From Papilionanthe hookeriana x Papilionanthe teres (taxonomy: Eukaryota > Streptophyta > Magnoliopsida > Asparagales > Orchidaceae): a stretch of DNA of 64,000 nt. Position 1 is the first letter of the stretch, and each line of letters starts with the position of its first letter. The position numbers and the translations under genes are program-made. Shown in pieces: positions 1 through 12,169 of the stretch. The stretch spans positions 65,408,197 through 65,472,196 of the forward strand of contig CM040421.1 in the NCBI GenBank assembly GCA_022702705.1, read 5' to 3'. The notes beneath the pieces are model-generated. The model had not been told where the DNA came from and made no database searches. It saw nothing but the letters and a program-made list of their open reading frames with translations.

Positions 1-952
1 CTAAATGAAAATATGGAACTCGTTAAGTTGAGTTTAGTAGATTCATTTGGACTAATTGAATCCGATGAAATAGTGGTGCTAGAATGATGGAACCGTGGGA
101 TCTTAACCGGTGTCGCTATAATCAACTTTAATGTTCCCCTAATAAAATATTAAGAAACCTCAATTTAAATATTTTCAAAATATGATACTTCTCTTTTCTC
201 TTCACTTGACACTTCTTTAAACTAAACCTGTCACGACGAGAAGCTTGGAGCATGCATAGTGGGCAGCATGGCCATCTTCAACAGCAAAATTCCTTAAGAA
301 ATAAACAAACAAGACATAGGACTTCGAGGTAGCTTGCTTAGTGAAGTATAAATCCTCGCCTTTTCTTTAGGCCCTTGCATAACCATGTTATTAAACATAA
401 GCCCTAACTCATTTTAGAATTCCGATGTTGTCATCAGGTATGACATAAATTGTGCTATCTTCCAGGCCATTCACATGATCAGTATCAAGTGAATGTAAGT
501 CCTAAATAATAAAGTTGACAGGATGAAACACCAAATAAATATTCTAAATCAAAGCCAAACCATAGGATAGTTTGGGAAGACATCAAGATTCTCCTTGAAT
601 CTATGTCCTTCTTCTAGTCTTCTCTCCTTTGATTTCTGATAAAATGAAATGTTCCAAACTTGAGCCATTCACCAATTGAATTTTTGACTATCACATTTTC
701 TTTAAAAGCCTTACCTTTTGAAGTCATGAATATTAATATTTTTTGACCTATATCAAGAGTTTTCTTAGGTGACTTCAGTTATCTAAGATGTAATTAACTA
801 TAGAGGCTTGTCCTTATAGGAAACTTAAAGACCCCAGATTAATATAAAACCTATCTAATTACTTCATGTTAGATAGGGGAAATTGTCGGTAAATAATGGC
901 TCGCAGACCAAACGGATGTCATGAATTCTTTAGTTTATTTAATCAAGCCTCA
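1..952 (-). repeat. Left arm of a large imperfect inverted repeat
   Basis: Read on the minus strand, this stretch matches 10890-11840 on the plus strand almost end to end. Shared landmarks include the word GGTCTGCGA, a TATAGTTAATTACATC block, the AAACTCTTGAT segment and the CATGCTCCAAGC segment. The arm reaches base 1, so its outer end lies outside the window. No long reading frame or known domain is visible. The two arms are about 9.9 kb apart with LINEs between them. This could be the terminal inverted repeats of a large DNA transposon or simply two copies of one repeat in opposite orientation; the sequence does not decide. Confidence 0.75.
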
Positions 953-2157
953 CCCCATGCCATATATCTATTCTTCAAAGGAGGATCATTTCCTCATTTT
1001 TGGCATAAATTGGTGGCAATCCCTACAATCCTTTATAATAGCCATCGTGAATTCTAAATGGACTAAAAAAATGGACTTTTTCTTTCTCTAATAACGTCGT
1101 TTGAGCAAATTTCTTGTATTAACTTATCTATGACATCTCTTTGGAAATGAGGGTATATGTATGGTGTTACATTCACTATTGAGCATCTGAAATTATGAGA
1201 ATTTTATGACCAATGGTTTTTTTGGTGGTTTTCTTTGAACTTTTCTAGTTATATATCACAATCTATTTGCAATGTGGTCATTTCAGGTTTTATTTGCAAT
1301 GCTTGAATATAAAAAGACCCACGCAACTGTTTTCTTATTAATAATGGTTGGCAATTGATTTAATGAAAATTTTTTTATTGTGGTTCTTCCTATAATTGTA
1401 TTGTTTGGTCTTGTTATTTGAACTACATATTTAGAGCTATATTGTTTGGTCTTGTTATTGGTCGGTCTTGTTGTTATTCGGTCCTGCTATTTGAAGTACT
1501 ACTTGAATTGTGGTTCTCCTTGTAATTAGGTGGCCGACAAGTGTTTGCACCTATGGTGTGTATTATTTGCAGTTATGTTATTTTTTACATCTTGGGTATA
1601 TTTGAACTACTACTTGAATTGTGGTTCTCCTTGTAATTAGGGGCTTTATATCAATTGTGTTCCATATTATTTTGGCTTTGTTTAATTTTTCATATTTCCA
1701 CTAATTTTTCCATTCTGACCGGTTGTTAGTTGAGCTATAATGCTCTCCAACTATTGCATTAAAATTTAATTATTATTGTAAATATTTTTGGTGCTAAAAT
1801 AATTATAGTATTTGGAAATTATTTTAATGAAGTCAATATATTTTTTATTTTGAGTTTCTTCTAGTGCTTTTTTTTATTGAAGCCCTGTTATCGGTATTGT
1901 TTACTTTTGTGCTTTCTTTCGTAGTTATTTTGGTTTTATTAGAAATGTATTCCTCTGTTGCTTTCCATGTTTTAAGTTTCTTCGGTTATGATGAGTCATC
2001 TTACCTAGGGGGCTCTTCTGGATGGCCAACATTATATGCATTTAGGGTCTACTAGCAACCAGGATCCGATCATTAAGGGTCAATTATTTTTTTATATGTG
2101 CAACTAGATTCATTATTTGCGTTCTAATCATCTTTGTATAGGATTTTTCTATCAAAA
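953..2157. other. Unassigned AT-rich stretch with short direct repeats
   Basis: No recognisable gene or element. A 41-bp segment ending in CCTTGTAATTAGG occurs at 1490-1530 and again at 1601-1641 with one mismatch. A 19-bp word starting ATTGTTTGGTC occurs at 1400 and 1441. A 63-codon hydrophobic frame at 1864-2055 has no recognisable family and is not called as a gene. Confidence 0.5.
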
Positions 2158-2499
2158 ATGAGCTTAAGCACTTTAACAGGCGCTAGGGGGAGCAAACATC
2201 GATCGATTTTCTGTGATTGTATCTATTCTGTGTCATTTTCATCGCTCAGAAAGGAGATAATTTAGGATGAAAATTTATAAGTGTTTAAAGAAGTAACAAA
2301 TAGAAATTCTGAATTTTTCCAATGGGTTAATGAACTTACAGATACACCACAAAAGAAATCTGATGAGAGGATATATGCACTTTATGACATGGTGAATAAT
2401 GATGCTAGAGACAAGAAGTTTCTTTTGAGGACTTTAGTTCTATTCAATTTTGTGATTTTAGAAATTCTTTTGTTCTTATTCAAGTTGCATATGTTCTGA
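2158..2499 (+). pseudogene. Possible gene or exon remnant, unknown family
   Basis: Two short open stretches look more codon-like than their surroundings. One opens with ATG at 2158 and encodes about 35 residues. The other, 2281-2499, opens with GTG rather than ATG and encodes about 72 residues with a charged first half (residues about 24-46, rich in K, D, E and R) and a hydrophobic end. I do not recognise either. They may be exon remnants carried inside the inverted-repeat unit, or chance open frames. No promoter or reliable splice sites could be assigned. Confidence 0.2.
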
Positions 2500-2946
2500 T
2501 TATATACATGTATTCTGGACAACAAACTGTACTGCATTAGGATTCTATCTTGTAAGTAAATTTTCTTTTGCTGAACCATTTGATGTACCATAATTTTTAC
2601 TTATTGTATTAATGTTGGAAGGTATAACATCATGATTTCTTATGATTTAGTCAATGTCGACATATATTTGCTCTATTATGTTGTTCTGTAACAAATAAAT
2701 ATGATAAATTGTGAATGTTTTTGCCTGCAGACCAAACTTTCAAAAATGTGATTTCCAAACAGTTTAAGCAAAAATATGTTTCAATACTAAGAGCATTATG
2801 GTCATTATGTCAACAAACAGTGTTTACAGAACTCTGTTTTTCAAAGAGACTAATAACTTCTGAAACCACATTTTCTAAACAATATAATTTCAACAGCAAC
2901 TTCTAAAACTAGTTTTCTACAACTGTAATAGAAACAAATGCACACT
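2500..2946. other. Unassigned AT-rich DNA
   Basis: No gene or repeat identified in this stretch. A 63-codon frame at 2715-2906 has no recognisable similarity. Confidence 0.4.
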
Positions 2947-3046
2947 AAGAGAGGTGATACATAAAAAAATATATATTTATTTTGGCTTAAAATTAATTTC
3001 TGAAATAATTTGAAAAGGTATCAAATTGAATGAGAAAGAAAAAGTC

Positions 3047-3049
<3 letters not shown>
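2947..3049 (+). repeat. Short repeat ending in (TA)n, LINE-1 landing site
   Basis: This roughly 100-bp segment matches 30543-30644, which also ends in (TA)n followed directly by a LINE. Shared words include TTGGCTT, AAATTAATTT and CAAATTGAATGA. Two different LINE insertions therefore sit in the TA tract of two copies of the same host repeat. Confidence 0.7.

Positions 3050-3101
<52 letters not shown>
3050..3101. repeat. (TA)n microsatellite at the 5' end of LINE-1
   Basis: Pure alternating TA, about 26 units, ending exactly where LINE-1 coding sequence begins. Confidence 0.97.
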
Positions 3102-3103
<2 letters not shown>

Positions 3104-4243
3104 GGCTTGATCAATGGGTCTGCGAAGGTGAAAAACTCTCAACCACTCCCTCTACTATCTTGTCTAATAGTTGTGTGAAAATCAATGGAATTGCAGGCTC
3201 CTGAGCACCTTGTTAGCACCTGATCAATTACGGCAGGTTATGCTTACTAAGATCCAGCCTGAACTGAAAGACAAACTGATCACCAGGAATAAAAATTCTC
3301 AAAAGCTATCTTCATTTATTTATCACAAATTTTTCTCTTGGGACCAGATTCAATGGGGGACCGAATTTTGGGGTAAATTGACGTACCCCTCCATGTCTTT
3401 TTTTAGTTGGAGAGTAAGGCACCTACTCATACCCACAGATGACATCCTCAAGCTTAAAGGCTTAAAGGGACCTTCTTGCTGCCAACTGTGTTGTCAAGCT
3501 GAGGAATCTGTGAACCATTTATTTTTTAACTGCTCCTTCTCTCAGGTTGTTTGGAAAGATCTCATCAGCAGGCTTACTCTGGACACTCTGAATTTGAGTT
3601 GGCTTCACTTGTTTACTTTCTGGGTGGATTGGGATAAGGTTAACCTCATGGTGGTACCTTGCTTGGTGGCTTGGTTTATCTGGATGAGCAGGAACAAGGC
3701 AAAGTTTGATGGGAGACCTTCCTCCTCTTTACAGGTGGCTGCCCAATGTCTGACCTAATATCAGAAACTCATCAAATTTCACAACCTTATGGATTTTCGT
3801 AGGGTGGGTCAGCTGGCCCCTAGAAGGAAACCATTAGTCATTGGATGGACACCCCTCCTATTTATTGGGTAAAAGTAAAGATATATGGAAGCTTTCATCA
3901 TATAAATGTTGGAATTGGTGGGATTTTTAGATACTGACATGGGAAATGCTTAGTTTACTTTCAGTCACCTGCTTCTGCCTCAGATGCTTTGGAAGCTGAG
4001 ATGATTGCCATCTTTTGGGCTATCAGGATTGCACACTTATGTAAGATTAGCTATCTTCAGGTAGAATCTGATTCCAGTTGCTGCATCAGGTTTCTCGACA
4101 AGTCTGAGCCTGCTCCTTGGCATATCAGTAGATGGATGAATAGAACGGCCAGTTTCAAAGAAGGCATGGTAGTGGAATTTGTATTTATAGCTAGGGAAGG
4201 CAATGCCCTCGCTCATCGGCTAGCCTCACGGCCGATGGTGTAA
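3102..4243 (+). pseudogene. LINE-1 ORF2 C-terminal remnant (zf-RVT + RNase H)
   Basis: The frame 3171-3758 encodes the zinc-binding domain that follows the reverse transcriptase in plant LINEs: a P-S-M-S-F-F-x-W-R core, a D-D-I-L-K-L-K-G-L segment, then a Cys-x2-Cys and His/Cys pair near residues 100-120. After a break, 3989-4243 encodes the second half of an RNase H domain. The first catalytic Asp is lost (the V-N-x-D-G stretch has degenerated), the Glu of LEAE and the Asp of VESD remain, and the last position is His instead of Asp. Stops and a frameshift lie between the two frames. The protein is not functional. Confidence 0.88.
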
Positions 4244-4389
4244 TGAATCTATCAATGTTGATGTTATCCCTCCCACTCCACTTTCTATTTTGATACATGG
4301 AGATACCTTGGGTCTCCCGTATGTAAGAAGCTAACAAATTTCTCTTCAGTAGTGAATATTTTGCTTGCCAGTTAGGTAGGCTTTTTCAA

Positions 4390-4393
<4 letters not shown>
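3102..4393 (+). mobile_element. LINE-1: 5'-truncated L1-type LINE
   Basis: About 1.3 kb of the 3' end of a plant L1-type LINE, with (TA)n on both sides. It begins inside ORF2 upstream of the zinc-binding domain (the translated start aligns with the W-x-D-x-W segment of LINE-2 near 8818) and ends shortly after the RNase H stop in a short AT-rich tail. The 5' truncation is typical of target-primed reverse transcription. Confidence 0.9.

Positions 4394-4472
<79 letters not shown>
4394..4472. repeat. (TA)n between LINE-1 and LINE-2
   Basis: About 39 TA units. It ends LINE-1 and immediately precedes the 5' end of LINE-2, so two insertions share one tract. Confidence 0.97.
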
Positions 4473-4474
<2 letters not shown>

Positions 4475-4788
4475 GGTGGCGACTAGTTCCTTTGCTTTCT
4501 GTAGGGTTTGGTCAGTAATGGCTTGTGGGTGGCGGCTGGTACCTTTGGAAGGCTTTCCACGGTTTTGGGTGCTGTTTGGTTTTCAGGTTTGGTGTTTCTA
4601 GAGGTGGTGGGTAGCTGGTAAGTGTCTTCCTGTTTAATTTGATCTTTCCCGGGCTAAAATTTTGAACTGGTACTATTCCATTGGCTGAGTTTGTGTCCTG
4701 AGTGCTGCTAGCAGTCACTATCTCCTATCATGTTCATCTTCTTTTGTTGTGTTTACTGATGATACATTAACTCTGGTACTCTTCTGAA

Positions 4789-5925
4789 ATGGCTGGGGTA
4801 AACGCCTCCAACTCTTATGCATCTGCATTAAGTAAAGGCTCGCCTTCGCATAAAGCTGAGACAAATTACTTTTTCCACAGAACCTTCATGATGCGGCAGT
4901 GGAAATCGATTGCCCTTTCATTAGACCTCTTGGGTCTAAGGAGGGCAGACCAGCCATTATTTTCACAACTAAGGAAATGGAATTACTTGTTGAAGCTATC
5001 AAATTCTCCATTGTGGGACAATTCCAATAAGGCCATCCTAAAATGGAATTAGTCAGGAACCTTTTTGAGCAAATCCCCTTTGTGGGACAATGGAAAATTG
5101 GAGTGATGGATGGAAGGCATCTACTCATCAGATTATCCAGAGAAGAAGACTATGCAAGATTAATTGGTTTGCAGAGTATGCAAATAGCTAACACCCATAT
5201 GAAATTCATCAAATGGTACCCTGGTTTTGACCCAGCTAAAGAACCTCCTCTTAAACCTATATGGTTCAAATTTCCTAACTTGCCAATTCAATTGTATCAC
5301 TTAAATGCTCTATTCCAAATTAGTAGAGCATTAGGAACTCCCCTAAAAGTGGACCCCTCCACTTGTGATATGGGGAACACTCATGGAGCTAGAGTGTTGA
5401 TAGAGAGAGATGTCTCACTTCTCGAGTTAGATAAACTATGGATTATCACCTCGGATAGTGGTGAAGGCTTTTGGCAAGAAGTCCATATGGAAACCAAACA
5501 CGTGTTGCATAAACACTTTGCAGAATGTTTGGACATTTCATGGAGAAATGTTACAGATTAAAACCCCCTCTCAAAAAGCAAGTCGAGGCCCGAACAATGG
5601 TGCAACGGATCATGGATACTCGCTAAAGGAAATTCAATGGAAGAGCCTATTACTCTAGACACTTTGGTTGATGATTCCAGTTTGCCCAGAGAAGTTACCC
5701 CAGAAAACACTCAAGATAATCTAACAACTTCTGCTGAAGAAGATACTCCTACATTACCCCTGAACTTCCAGAAACAACAATACAAGAATTAAATAATGTA
5801 GAAAGTATTGAGCAGGAAATTATACCCTCCACAGATATATTAATAAAATCCCAAGCTAAAATGGAAGCTGCCTGGCAGGAACAAAAAGTTAGAAAGAAGA
5901 AAAAGGTGATGGTCGACTGCTAACG
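4789..5925 (+). pseudogene. LINE-2 ORF1, gag-like nucleic-acid-binding protein
   Basis: The ATG at 4789 is chosen because the following residues (S-Y-A-S-A-L) resemble the start of ORF1 in the related LINE at 31089. A frameshift lies near 4910 and an in-frame stop near 5027. From 5043 to 5561 a frame of 172 residues covers most of a DUF4283-like domain (G-Q-W-x-I-G-x-x-D-G-R-H-x-L-I near residues 17-31) and a following conserved region containing F-D-P. The expected CCHC knuckle near the C-terminus (about 5500-5545) is degenerate. A basic stretch ending in R-K-K-K-K lies near 5890. ORF1 proteins of this type bind LINE RNA. Confidence 0.8.
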
Positions 5926-6040
5926 CGGCCCAAGTAGGTGAGCTGCAACTCTATTGGCTCCCCCGGATAACGAGAATGGGTAGAACTAGATCTAGATCAA
6001 GATGCGCTACGCTCACTCCCCACCCAGCCTAAACCACCGG

Positions 6041-9000
6041 ATGTTTAATTTATTATGCTGGAATCTTAGGGGTGTGGCCCACCCCTTATCCCTTAAAAGG
6101 CTGCTTCATCTTTATAAGAAACACCAGCTATGGTGTATTGTGCTCTTGGAACCAATGGTGCACAAAAATAAATCAAAACTTTATTCCAGGTTTGCTGGCT
6201 GTTCTATTTTCACTAACTCCTCTAATAAAATCTGGGTTATTAGCAGGTAGGAACTCCAATGCAAAGTTATTGTGGACCACCCTCAATTGGTCCATTTACA
6301 CTGTACTGTTAATGGAATTTCTTTTGCTACTACTTTTGTATATCCTGGCTATACCAAAACTGCAAGAAGAGAACTCTGGCAGGAAATCCATCTACTTAAT
6401 TCTATGGAGAATCACAGCTGGATTGTGGGTGGAGACTTTAACAATATTACTTCTACTGTTGAAAAATCTAGTGGCGAGACCACCAAATCTTACCAAACTC
6501 ACCGAGTTTAATGATAACATCCAGAAGAGCAAGCTCGTTTGATTTGGGATTTCAGGGGAACCCTTTTACTTGGAGGAGGGGCAAGATTTGGGAGAGATTA
6601 GATAGATTCCTGGCTAAGAACTCTTGGCATCAAACTTTCCTTCACACAACCATTTCCCACCTCAATTTTGTTGGGTATGACCACAGACCCTTACTTATTT
6701 CCATTACTACTCCCCCCAACCCAACCACTTCTCCCCCTTTTAGATTTTTGAATTTCTGGTCCTCCCACCCTCAGTTCCAATCTGTTATCTCCAATCAGTG
6801 GACTGGATGTCCCCACTCTAACCCTTTCATCAGACTTCAAAATCTTCAACTGAAATTGGCTACTGTTCTTTCCCACTGGAGTTGGGAGTCTATTGGTGAC
6901 ATAACTCAAAGCATTTCACAGGCTGAGAAGGCTCTATCTTCTATGGAAGCTGTTGCTCTTTCAGATGAAACTAAGTATAACCAGATGGTGGCTGCTCAAG
7001 AACAATTGCTGACCCTTATTGATTGGCAGGACCAATTCCTAAGACAAAAAGTTTCCATTTCCAAATTCAAAGATGGAGATAGGAACACCAAATTTTTTCA
7101 TGCTTGGATTAAGTACAAAAGGAAATGCAATGCTATACATTCCATATTAAATGACCAGGGTCGTCTACTTAATGAGGAAGCTGCCATTGCAAATGATGCT
7201 GTCAAATATTTTCAGGAACTTCTCACTTACAAGCCTTGCAGTAGACCCCCTATTGATGATAGCACTGTTCAACAAGGAATATAACTACACTCACTCTCTC
7301 CGATTAGGCGATACTCCTTCACAATATGAAATTTGGGTGGCAATTAATTCAATTGACAGCTTTAAAACAGTAGGGCCTGATGGGTACAGTGCTGAATTCT
7401 ATAAAAAAGCCTGGAACACTTACAAAGCTGAGGTAACAACTGCTATTCAAAGCTTCTTTACTGGAAGTGATATACCCTAATATTTCCATGCATCAACTAT
7501 TGTACTTATGCCAAAGAACAATGCCCCCAAGTGCTGGAATCACTATAGACCAATCAGCCTAACCACTGTTATCAGCAAAGCTATCAGTAAAATCATTATG
7601 GGCAGATTGCAACCTCACCTTGCTAATATTATAAGCCCCAACCAATCAGCTTTTGTAAAAGGAAGATCTATAGATAATAATGCCCTCCTTGCTCAAGAAC
7701 TATTGCTTGATTTGGATAGATCTTGTAGGGGAGGTAACTTGATTTACAAGCTAGACATTCAAAAGGCCTGTGATACTATTGATTGGAACTTTATTCTTCA
7801 GGTGCTTAATGCTAGAGGTTTCTCCATTGGTTTCTGTTTACTCATAAAGAGATGGCTTCAGCATAACAACCATTCACTCCTCATCAATGGTAAATGCTGG
7901 GGAGATTTCAGAGCCACTAGAGGGCTCAAATAAGGAGATCCACTCTCACCCTTCATCTTCATTATTGTTATGGATTATCTCTCTAGGCTGCTGGAAACTC
8001 AAGTCTCAAAACATCCTTAAGCTCAATATCACCATAGGTCTGATATTATCATCTCTCATCTAATATATGCTGATGATATCATGATTTTTTCCGGGGCTTC
8101 TAAAGCAGTACATTAAAAAGGTTATGAGTTGCCTCAACAAATTTCAACGATTTACGGCCTACATTTCAACAAAAATAAATGTGAATTGTTATTCCCCATC
8201 AATATCCATCCTAACATTATCCATTGGATTCTGCGATTTCACGGGCTATGCCAAAACCAGACCTTCCCATGAAATATTTGGGGGTTCTCTTAATTAAAGG
8301 CAGATCTAAACAAAGTCATTTTGAAGAGATCATTGGTAAGCTAAACACTCATCTCTCAAGTTGGTCCAATTCCTTCCTATCATCTGGTGGCAGAATCACT
8401 CTTCTGAATAGCACGTTAACCACATTTCCTTCTTACATTTTACAAATGACATGCCTGAAGAAAAGCTCAAGAATTTAGATTGAGAGAATTTTTAACAGAT
8501 TTCTTTGGGCTGGTCAAAGAAAACAAATTTCTTGGGCCAGCTGGCAAAGGTTAGCCTTGCCTAAAGAAGCTGGTGGTTTAGGTTTCAAAGGCTTGAAACA
8601 CCTACAGCAAGTCAATTTTTGTAAGTTATGGATCCATTTCAGGGAGCAAAATTCTCTTTGGGCTCAATTCATGAAAGGTAAATATTGCAGAAAAATCCAT
8701 CCTCTATCCTCTCAAATCAAAACAGGAATATCAAGAATATGGAAACAAATGCTTATCAACAAAGAGACTGCTGAATCCCTCCTATACTGGGAGTTAGGCA
8801 AGGGTGACATCATGTTTTGGCATGATAAATGGTGTCAAAGGGAGGTTTTGGTTCCACTTCCTAATATAAATAAAGAGTATTTCCCTGTCTCCAGCTGTTG
8901 GGAGGGCATGAATTGGTCTATTCCTAAATTGCAACTTCTCCTAGTTGACTATTCTGTGGATCAAGTGGCTCAAATCCCTTTTGATAGGTATCAGCTGGAT

Positions 9001-10080
9001 AAACTCATTTGGCTAAATGGTAAAAGGCATAGCATTACCAAACACATTTACCTTAGTATCAACTCTTAGAATCAGGTCAGTTGGGGTAAAACTATTTGAA
9101 ACAAATATCTTACTCCTTCCATGTCCTTCCTCATTTGGAGAATCTTCCATGGTTTTGTTCCAACAGATGATATTCTCAAACTCAAAGGCTTGAGAGGCCC
9201 TTCCAAATGCCTTCTTTATGGAGCACAATCTGAAACATTGAAACACCTCTTTTTTAAATGCTCCTTTTCTCAGGAAGTTTGGTCGGGTATGCTCGAAAAA
9301 TTGAACATTAACCGATTCATCGTTAGATCAGGCGAGGATTTAACTACTCGCTGGAAATCCGACAAGCAAGCTAAAGTTGGGGAGATTCCACTCATTGTGG
9401 CTTGGTTCATTTGGATGCACAAAAATGGGGTGAAGTATGATGGGCTGATTAGCAAGACTGAAATAGTGGTAACTCATTGCCTTTCATTTATCTCAAAGTT
9501 AATTTCAGTAAAAAAGTTTCCAAACATCATTCAGTCATCTTCCACTACTGATAGACCTATTCTTCATAGAATCATTCAGATCTATTGGAAAGCTCCCAAC
9601 CCTCCTTTTATTAAAGTCAATACTGATGGAGCCTTTACTAAACAAAATGCTGGTATAGGTGGGATTTTCAGGGATCATACAGGGAAAGGATTAATATTTT
9701 TCCAAGCTCCAACTACTGCTGCTGACCCATTGGAAGCGAGATTACGTCTTGCATTTTGGGCACTTCACATTGCTACACTTTTTCAGTGGTCTTCTATCAT
9801 AGTGGAGGGAGACTCATCTACCTTAATACATTACTTTCAGAATGATCTTCCCCCTCCTTGGCACCATTCTACTTGGATTTATAAAATCAGATCTTTGCTG
9901 CCACATCTTACAGTGCATTTTAATTTCATTTTCAGGGAAGTTAACAGGCCTGCAAATTGGATTGCTAAAAGAGCCCTCTCAACTCAGGAGATAATGGTCT
10001 CTTCTACTCTACCTTCCCAGTTACAATATCTTATTCAGGCAGACTCTTATCAAGTTCCCCACTTCAGAATTATAGATTAA
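6041..10080 (+). pseudogene. LINE-2 ORF2: endonuclease, reverse transcriptase, zf-RVT, RNase H
   Basis: The ATG at 6041 leads into the endonuclease core CWNLRG, followed by the LEP, GDFN and D-H-x-P motifs. The reverse transcriptase runs from about 7300 to 8480: G-P-D-G, F-V-K-G-R-S, L-D-I-x-K-A, a GDPLSP motif preceded by a stop, and an intact YADD catalytic box at 8066-8077. The zinc-binding segment (about 9121-9270) has one Cys replaced by Tyr. RNase H (about 9610-9980) keeps Asp in VNTDG, Glu in LEAR and Asp in EGDSS, but has Asn where the fourth acidic residue is expected. Breaks: stops at 6248, 7478, 7931, 8476 and 9067, and frameshifts near 6500, 7270 and between 8100 and 8224. Confidence 0.93.
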
Positions 10081-10634
10081 TGCCCTCCCATGGAAGACTC
10101 ATTGGGGCCAAGGCCTACCTTAGACTGAGACCACATCCCTCTTTTGTCTGCTTATGGTTTCTTTTGGGTTTAATTTGACTTTGGCTATCTTTCTTTCTGG
10201 GAGTACTTTTGTTTACTTATGGTGTATTTAGGGAACAATCATCACCCAAATTGACACCATGCTTATTGGATCAACAATTAAAGCTATCTCCCACATTCTG
10301 ATATCAGCTGACCCTCCCCCCAACTGCAACTGTTTATGGAAACTGTTAGGATTCAAGCTCATTACTTCAGAATGGTTGGCATCTAGGCTTTCAGTTTTCT
10401 CCTGGAAGCAGATATGTATCAGGCTGGATGTTTGTAACTCCTGCAGCACCTACAATCAGCTCCTTAGCTTCTTTGGGAATCAGTATGCAGCCTTCGGTGT
10501 CTATTCTTTTCTTTTGGATTAGTTTTTATTGGGCACACTTTGGGATAGGTTAATTTACACTTAGTTAGTTACTTTTTCTTTTGGTGTGGAGTTGTATTGG
10601 GTTGAGTTGTTCGCATTGGGAAATTTCTGTAACT

Positions 10635-10685
10635 TCACTCTTTTGAATCAACATGTAGGGAGCCAAAAGTAGCTCCTTCCCCAAA
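10635..10685 (+). other. LINE 3'-terminal hairpin
   Basis: The last bases of LINE-2 contain GTAGGGAGC, a short loop, GCTCCT and then CCCCAAAATATATA. The 3' end of LINE-4 (about 46999-47034) has the same layout: GTAGGGAGCC..., a less perfect second half, and CCCCCAAAATATATA. A conserved 3' hairpin next to the target is where a LINE reverse transcriptase would recognise its template; that role is inferred. Confidence 0.55.
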
Positions 10686-10699
10686 ATATATATATATAT
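10686..10699. repeat. Short (TA)n at the 3' end of LINE-2
   Basis: About seven TA units directly after the LINE-2 terminus. Confidence 0.9.
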
Positions 10700-10889
10700 C
10701 AGTCATTAAAATAATAAATATTTTGATTTAGGGGTTTTAATTTAATTTAAATATATATAATTCAGAAAATATTTTTTTTTAATATGAAAATATGAAATCA
10801 AATTGATCCATGTATACAATAGTTTAAATAATTAAGCACTTCGTTGCAAGTTGTGCATCTACCCTGAAGAGTAGACACATTCTTACTAA

Positions 10890-11840
10890 TAAGGCTCAAT
10901 TAAATAAACTAAAGATTTATGACATCTGTTTGGTCTGCGAACCAATTATTTTGACCAAAAACTTCCCTTATCTAATCAAAAGCAATTAGATAAGGTTTAT
11001 ATTAATCTTAGGTCTTTAAGTTTTTTATAATGATCCCTATAGTTAATTACATCTAAGATAGTCGAGGTCACCTAAGAAAACTCTTGATTTTTATTAGGAA
11101 ATATTGTATTCATGACTTCCAAAAGGTAGGATCTTCAAAAAAATGTGGTAATAGAAAATCCAATAGGTGAGTGGCTCAAGTTTTGGACAATTGTTATAAG
11201 AATCCAAATGAAGAGAATGCTATGGAAAACACAGCTCCGAGAAGAATCTTGGTGATTTCCCAAACTATCCTATTGTTTAGCTTCGATTTGAGATAATTGT
11301 TTAATGTTTCATCCTGCCAATTTTATTATTTAGGGCTTACGTTCACTTGATACCGATCATGTGAATAGCCTGAAAGATAGAAGGATTTATGTCATATCGG
11401 ATGACAACCTCAAAACCATAAGACGAGTTAGGGCTTCTATTGCACAACACGGCTATGCAAAGGTCTAAAAAGATAAGTTGAGGATTTATGCTGCACTAGG
11501 CAGACTACCTCAAAGTCCTATGGCTTGTTATTTATTTCTAAGGAATTTTGCTGTTGAAGATGGTCGTGCTGCCCACTGTGCATGCTCCAAGCTCCTCATT
11601 GCCGCACGTTTTGTTTTAGAAATGTCAAACGTAGGAGATGAGAGAAGTGTTGTGTTTTAGAAGTGTTTAAATTGAGATGTCTTAATGTCTTTATTAGGGG
11701 AATATTTAAGTTGATTATGGCAACACCAGTTAGGATCCCACGGATCCCACATTCCGGTACCACCATTTTCTTCGGATCCACTTAGTTTAAATGAATTTAC
11801 CAAATTCAACTAAATAAATTTAGTACTTTCATTCAAACTG
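10890..11840 (+). repeat. Right arm of the large inverted repeat
   Basis: Matches the reverse complement of 1-952 with scattered substitutions and small indels. It includes the block TATAGTTAATTACATC at about 11038, which is also found in the caps of elements A and B. No credible gene: a 60-codon frame at 11478-11660 has no match and no counterpart preserved in the other arm. Confidence 0.75.
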
Positions 11841-12169
11841 TAGGAAATCTAATTAGCAGTCGTAGATTGCCTCATCCAAGGGATTTCTGATCATCCAAAG
11901 AGAAGTTTTAATTTAGTTTCACTTGTGAATTTTATTCTGTTTGTGATTCAACTTTGAGTTGTCTTATATTTTATTTTTTTGTGGCGTTGAATTTTATCTT
12001 TACTTTTTTTTAGTTTTAATTTTGGTTTCAGTTATGTGGCTATCATAAATGTTTTGGTTTTGACATGCAGGGTAACCTTGTTGTTTGACATGTAATTTCG
12101 TAAACAGAAACAGTACAAGAAACTAAATGAAAGTAGATTGCAGTGCAATAAAATAAAAGCATACGTGGT
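11841..12169. other. T-rich unassigned DNA between inverted-repeat arm and element A
   Basis: Nothing recognisable. T-runs dominate 11940-12060. Confidence 0.4.

Larger units (their letters stand above)
4473..10685 (+). mobile_element. LINE-2: near full-length L1-type LINE
   Basis: A 6.2-kb LINE with a 5' UTR of about 316 bp, ORF1 (4789-5925), ORF2 (6041-10080) and a 3' UTR of about 600 bp. The order is ORF1 with a DUF4283-like domain, AP endonuclease, reverse transcriptase, zf-RVT and RNase H, as in angiosperm L1 elements that acquired RNase H. It starts directly after (TA)n and ends at CCCCAAAA followed by (TA)n. The 3' terminus carries an AGGGAGC...GCTCCT hairpin. Many stops and frameshifts make it inactive. 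Confidence 0.93.

Noticed and set aside
1864..2055. 63-codon hydrophobic frame as a small membrane protein
   Set aside because: No homologue recognised, no conserved context, and T-rich DNA readily gives hydrophobic frames.
6072..6542. 156-codon frame rich in Leu
   Set aside because: Out-of-frame shadow of the LINE-2 endonuclease region, which is supported by motifs in another frame.
10259..10522. 87-codon frame and its antisense partner
   Set aside because: Lies in the LINE-2 3' UTR, with no LINE or host domain.
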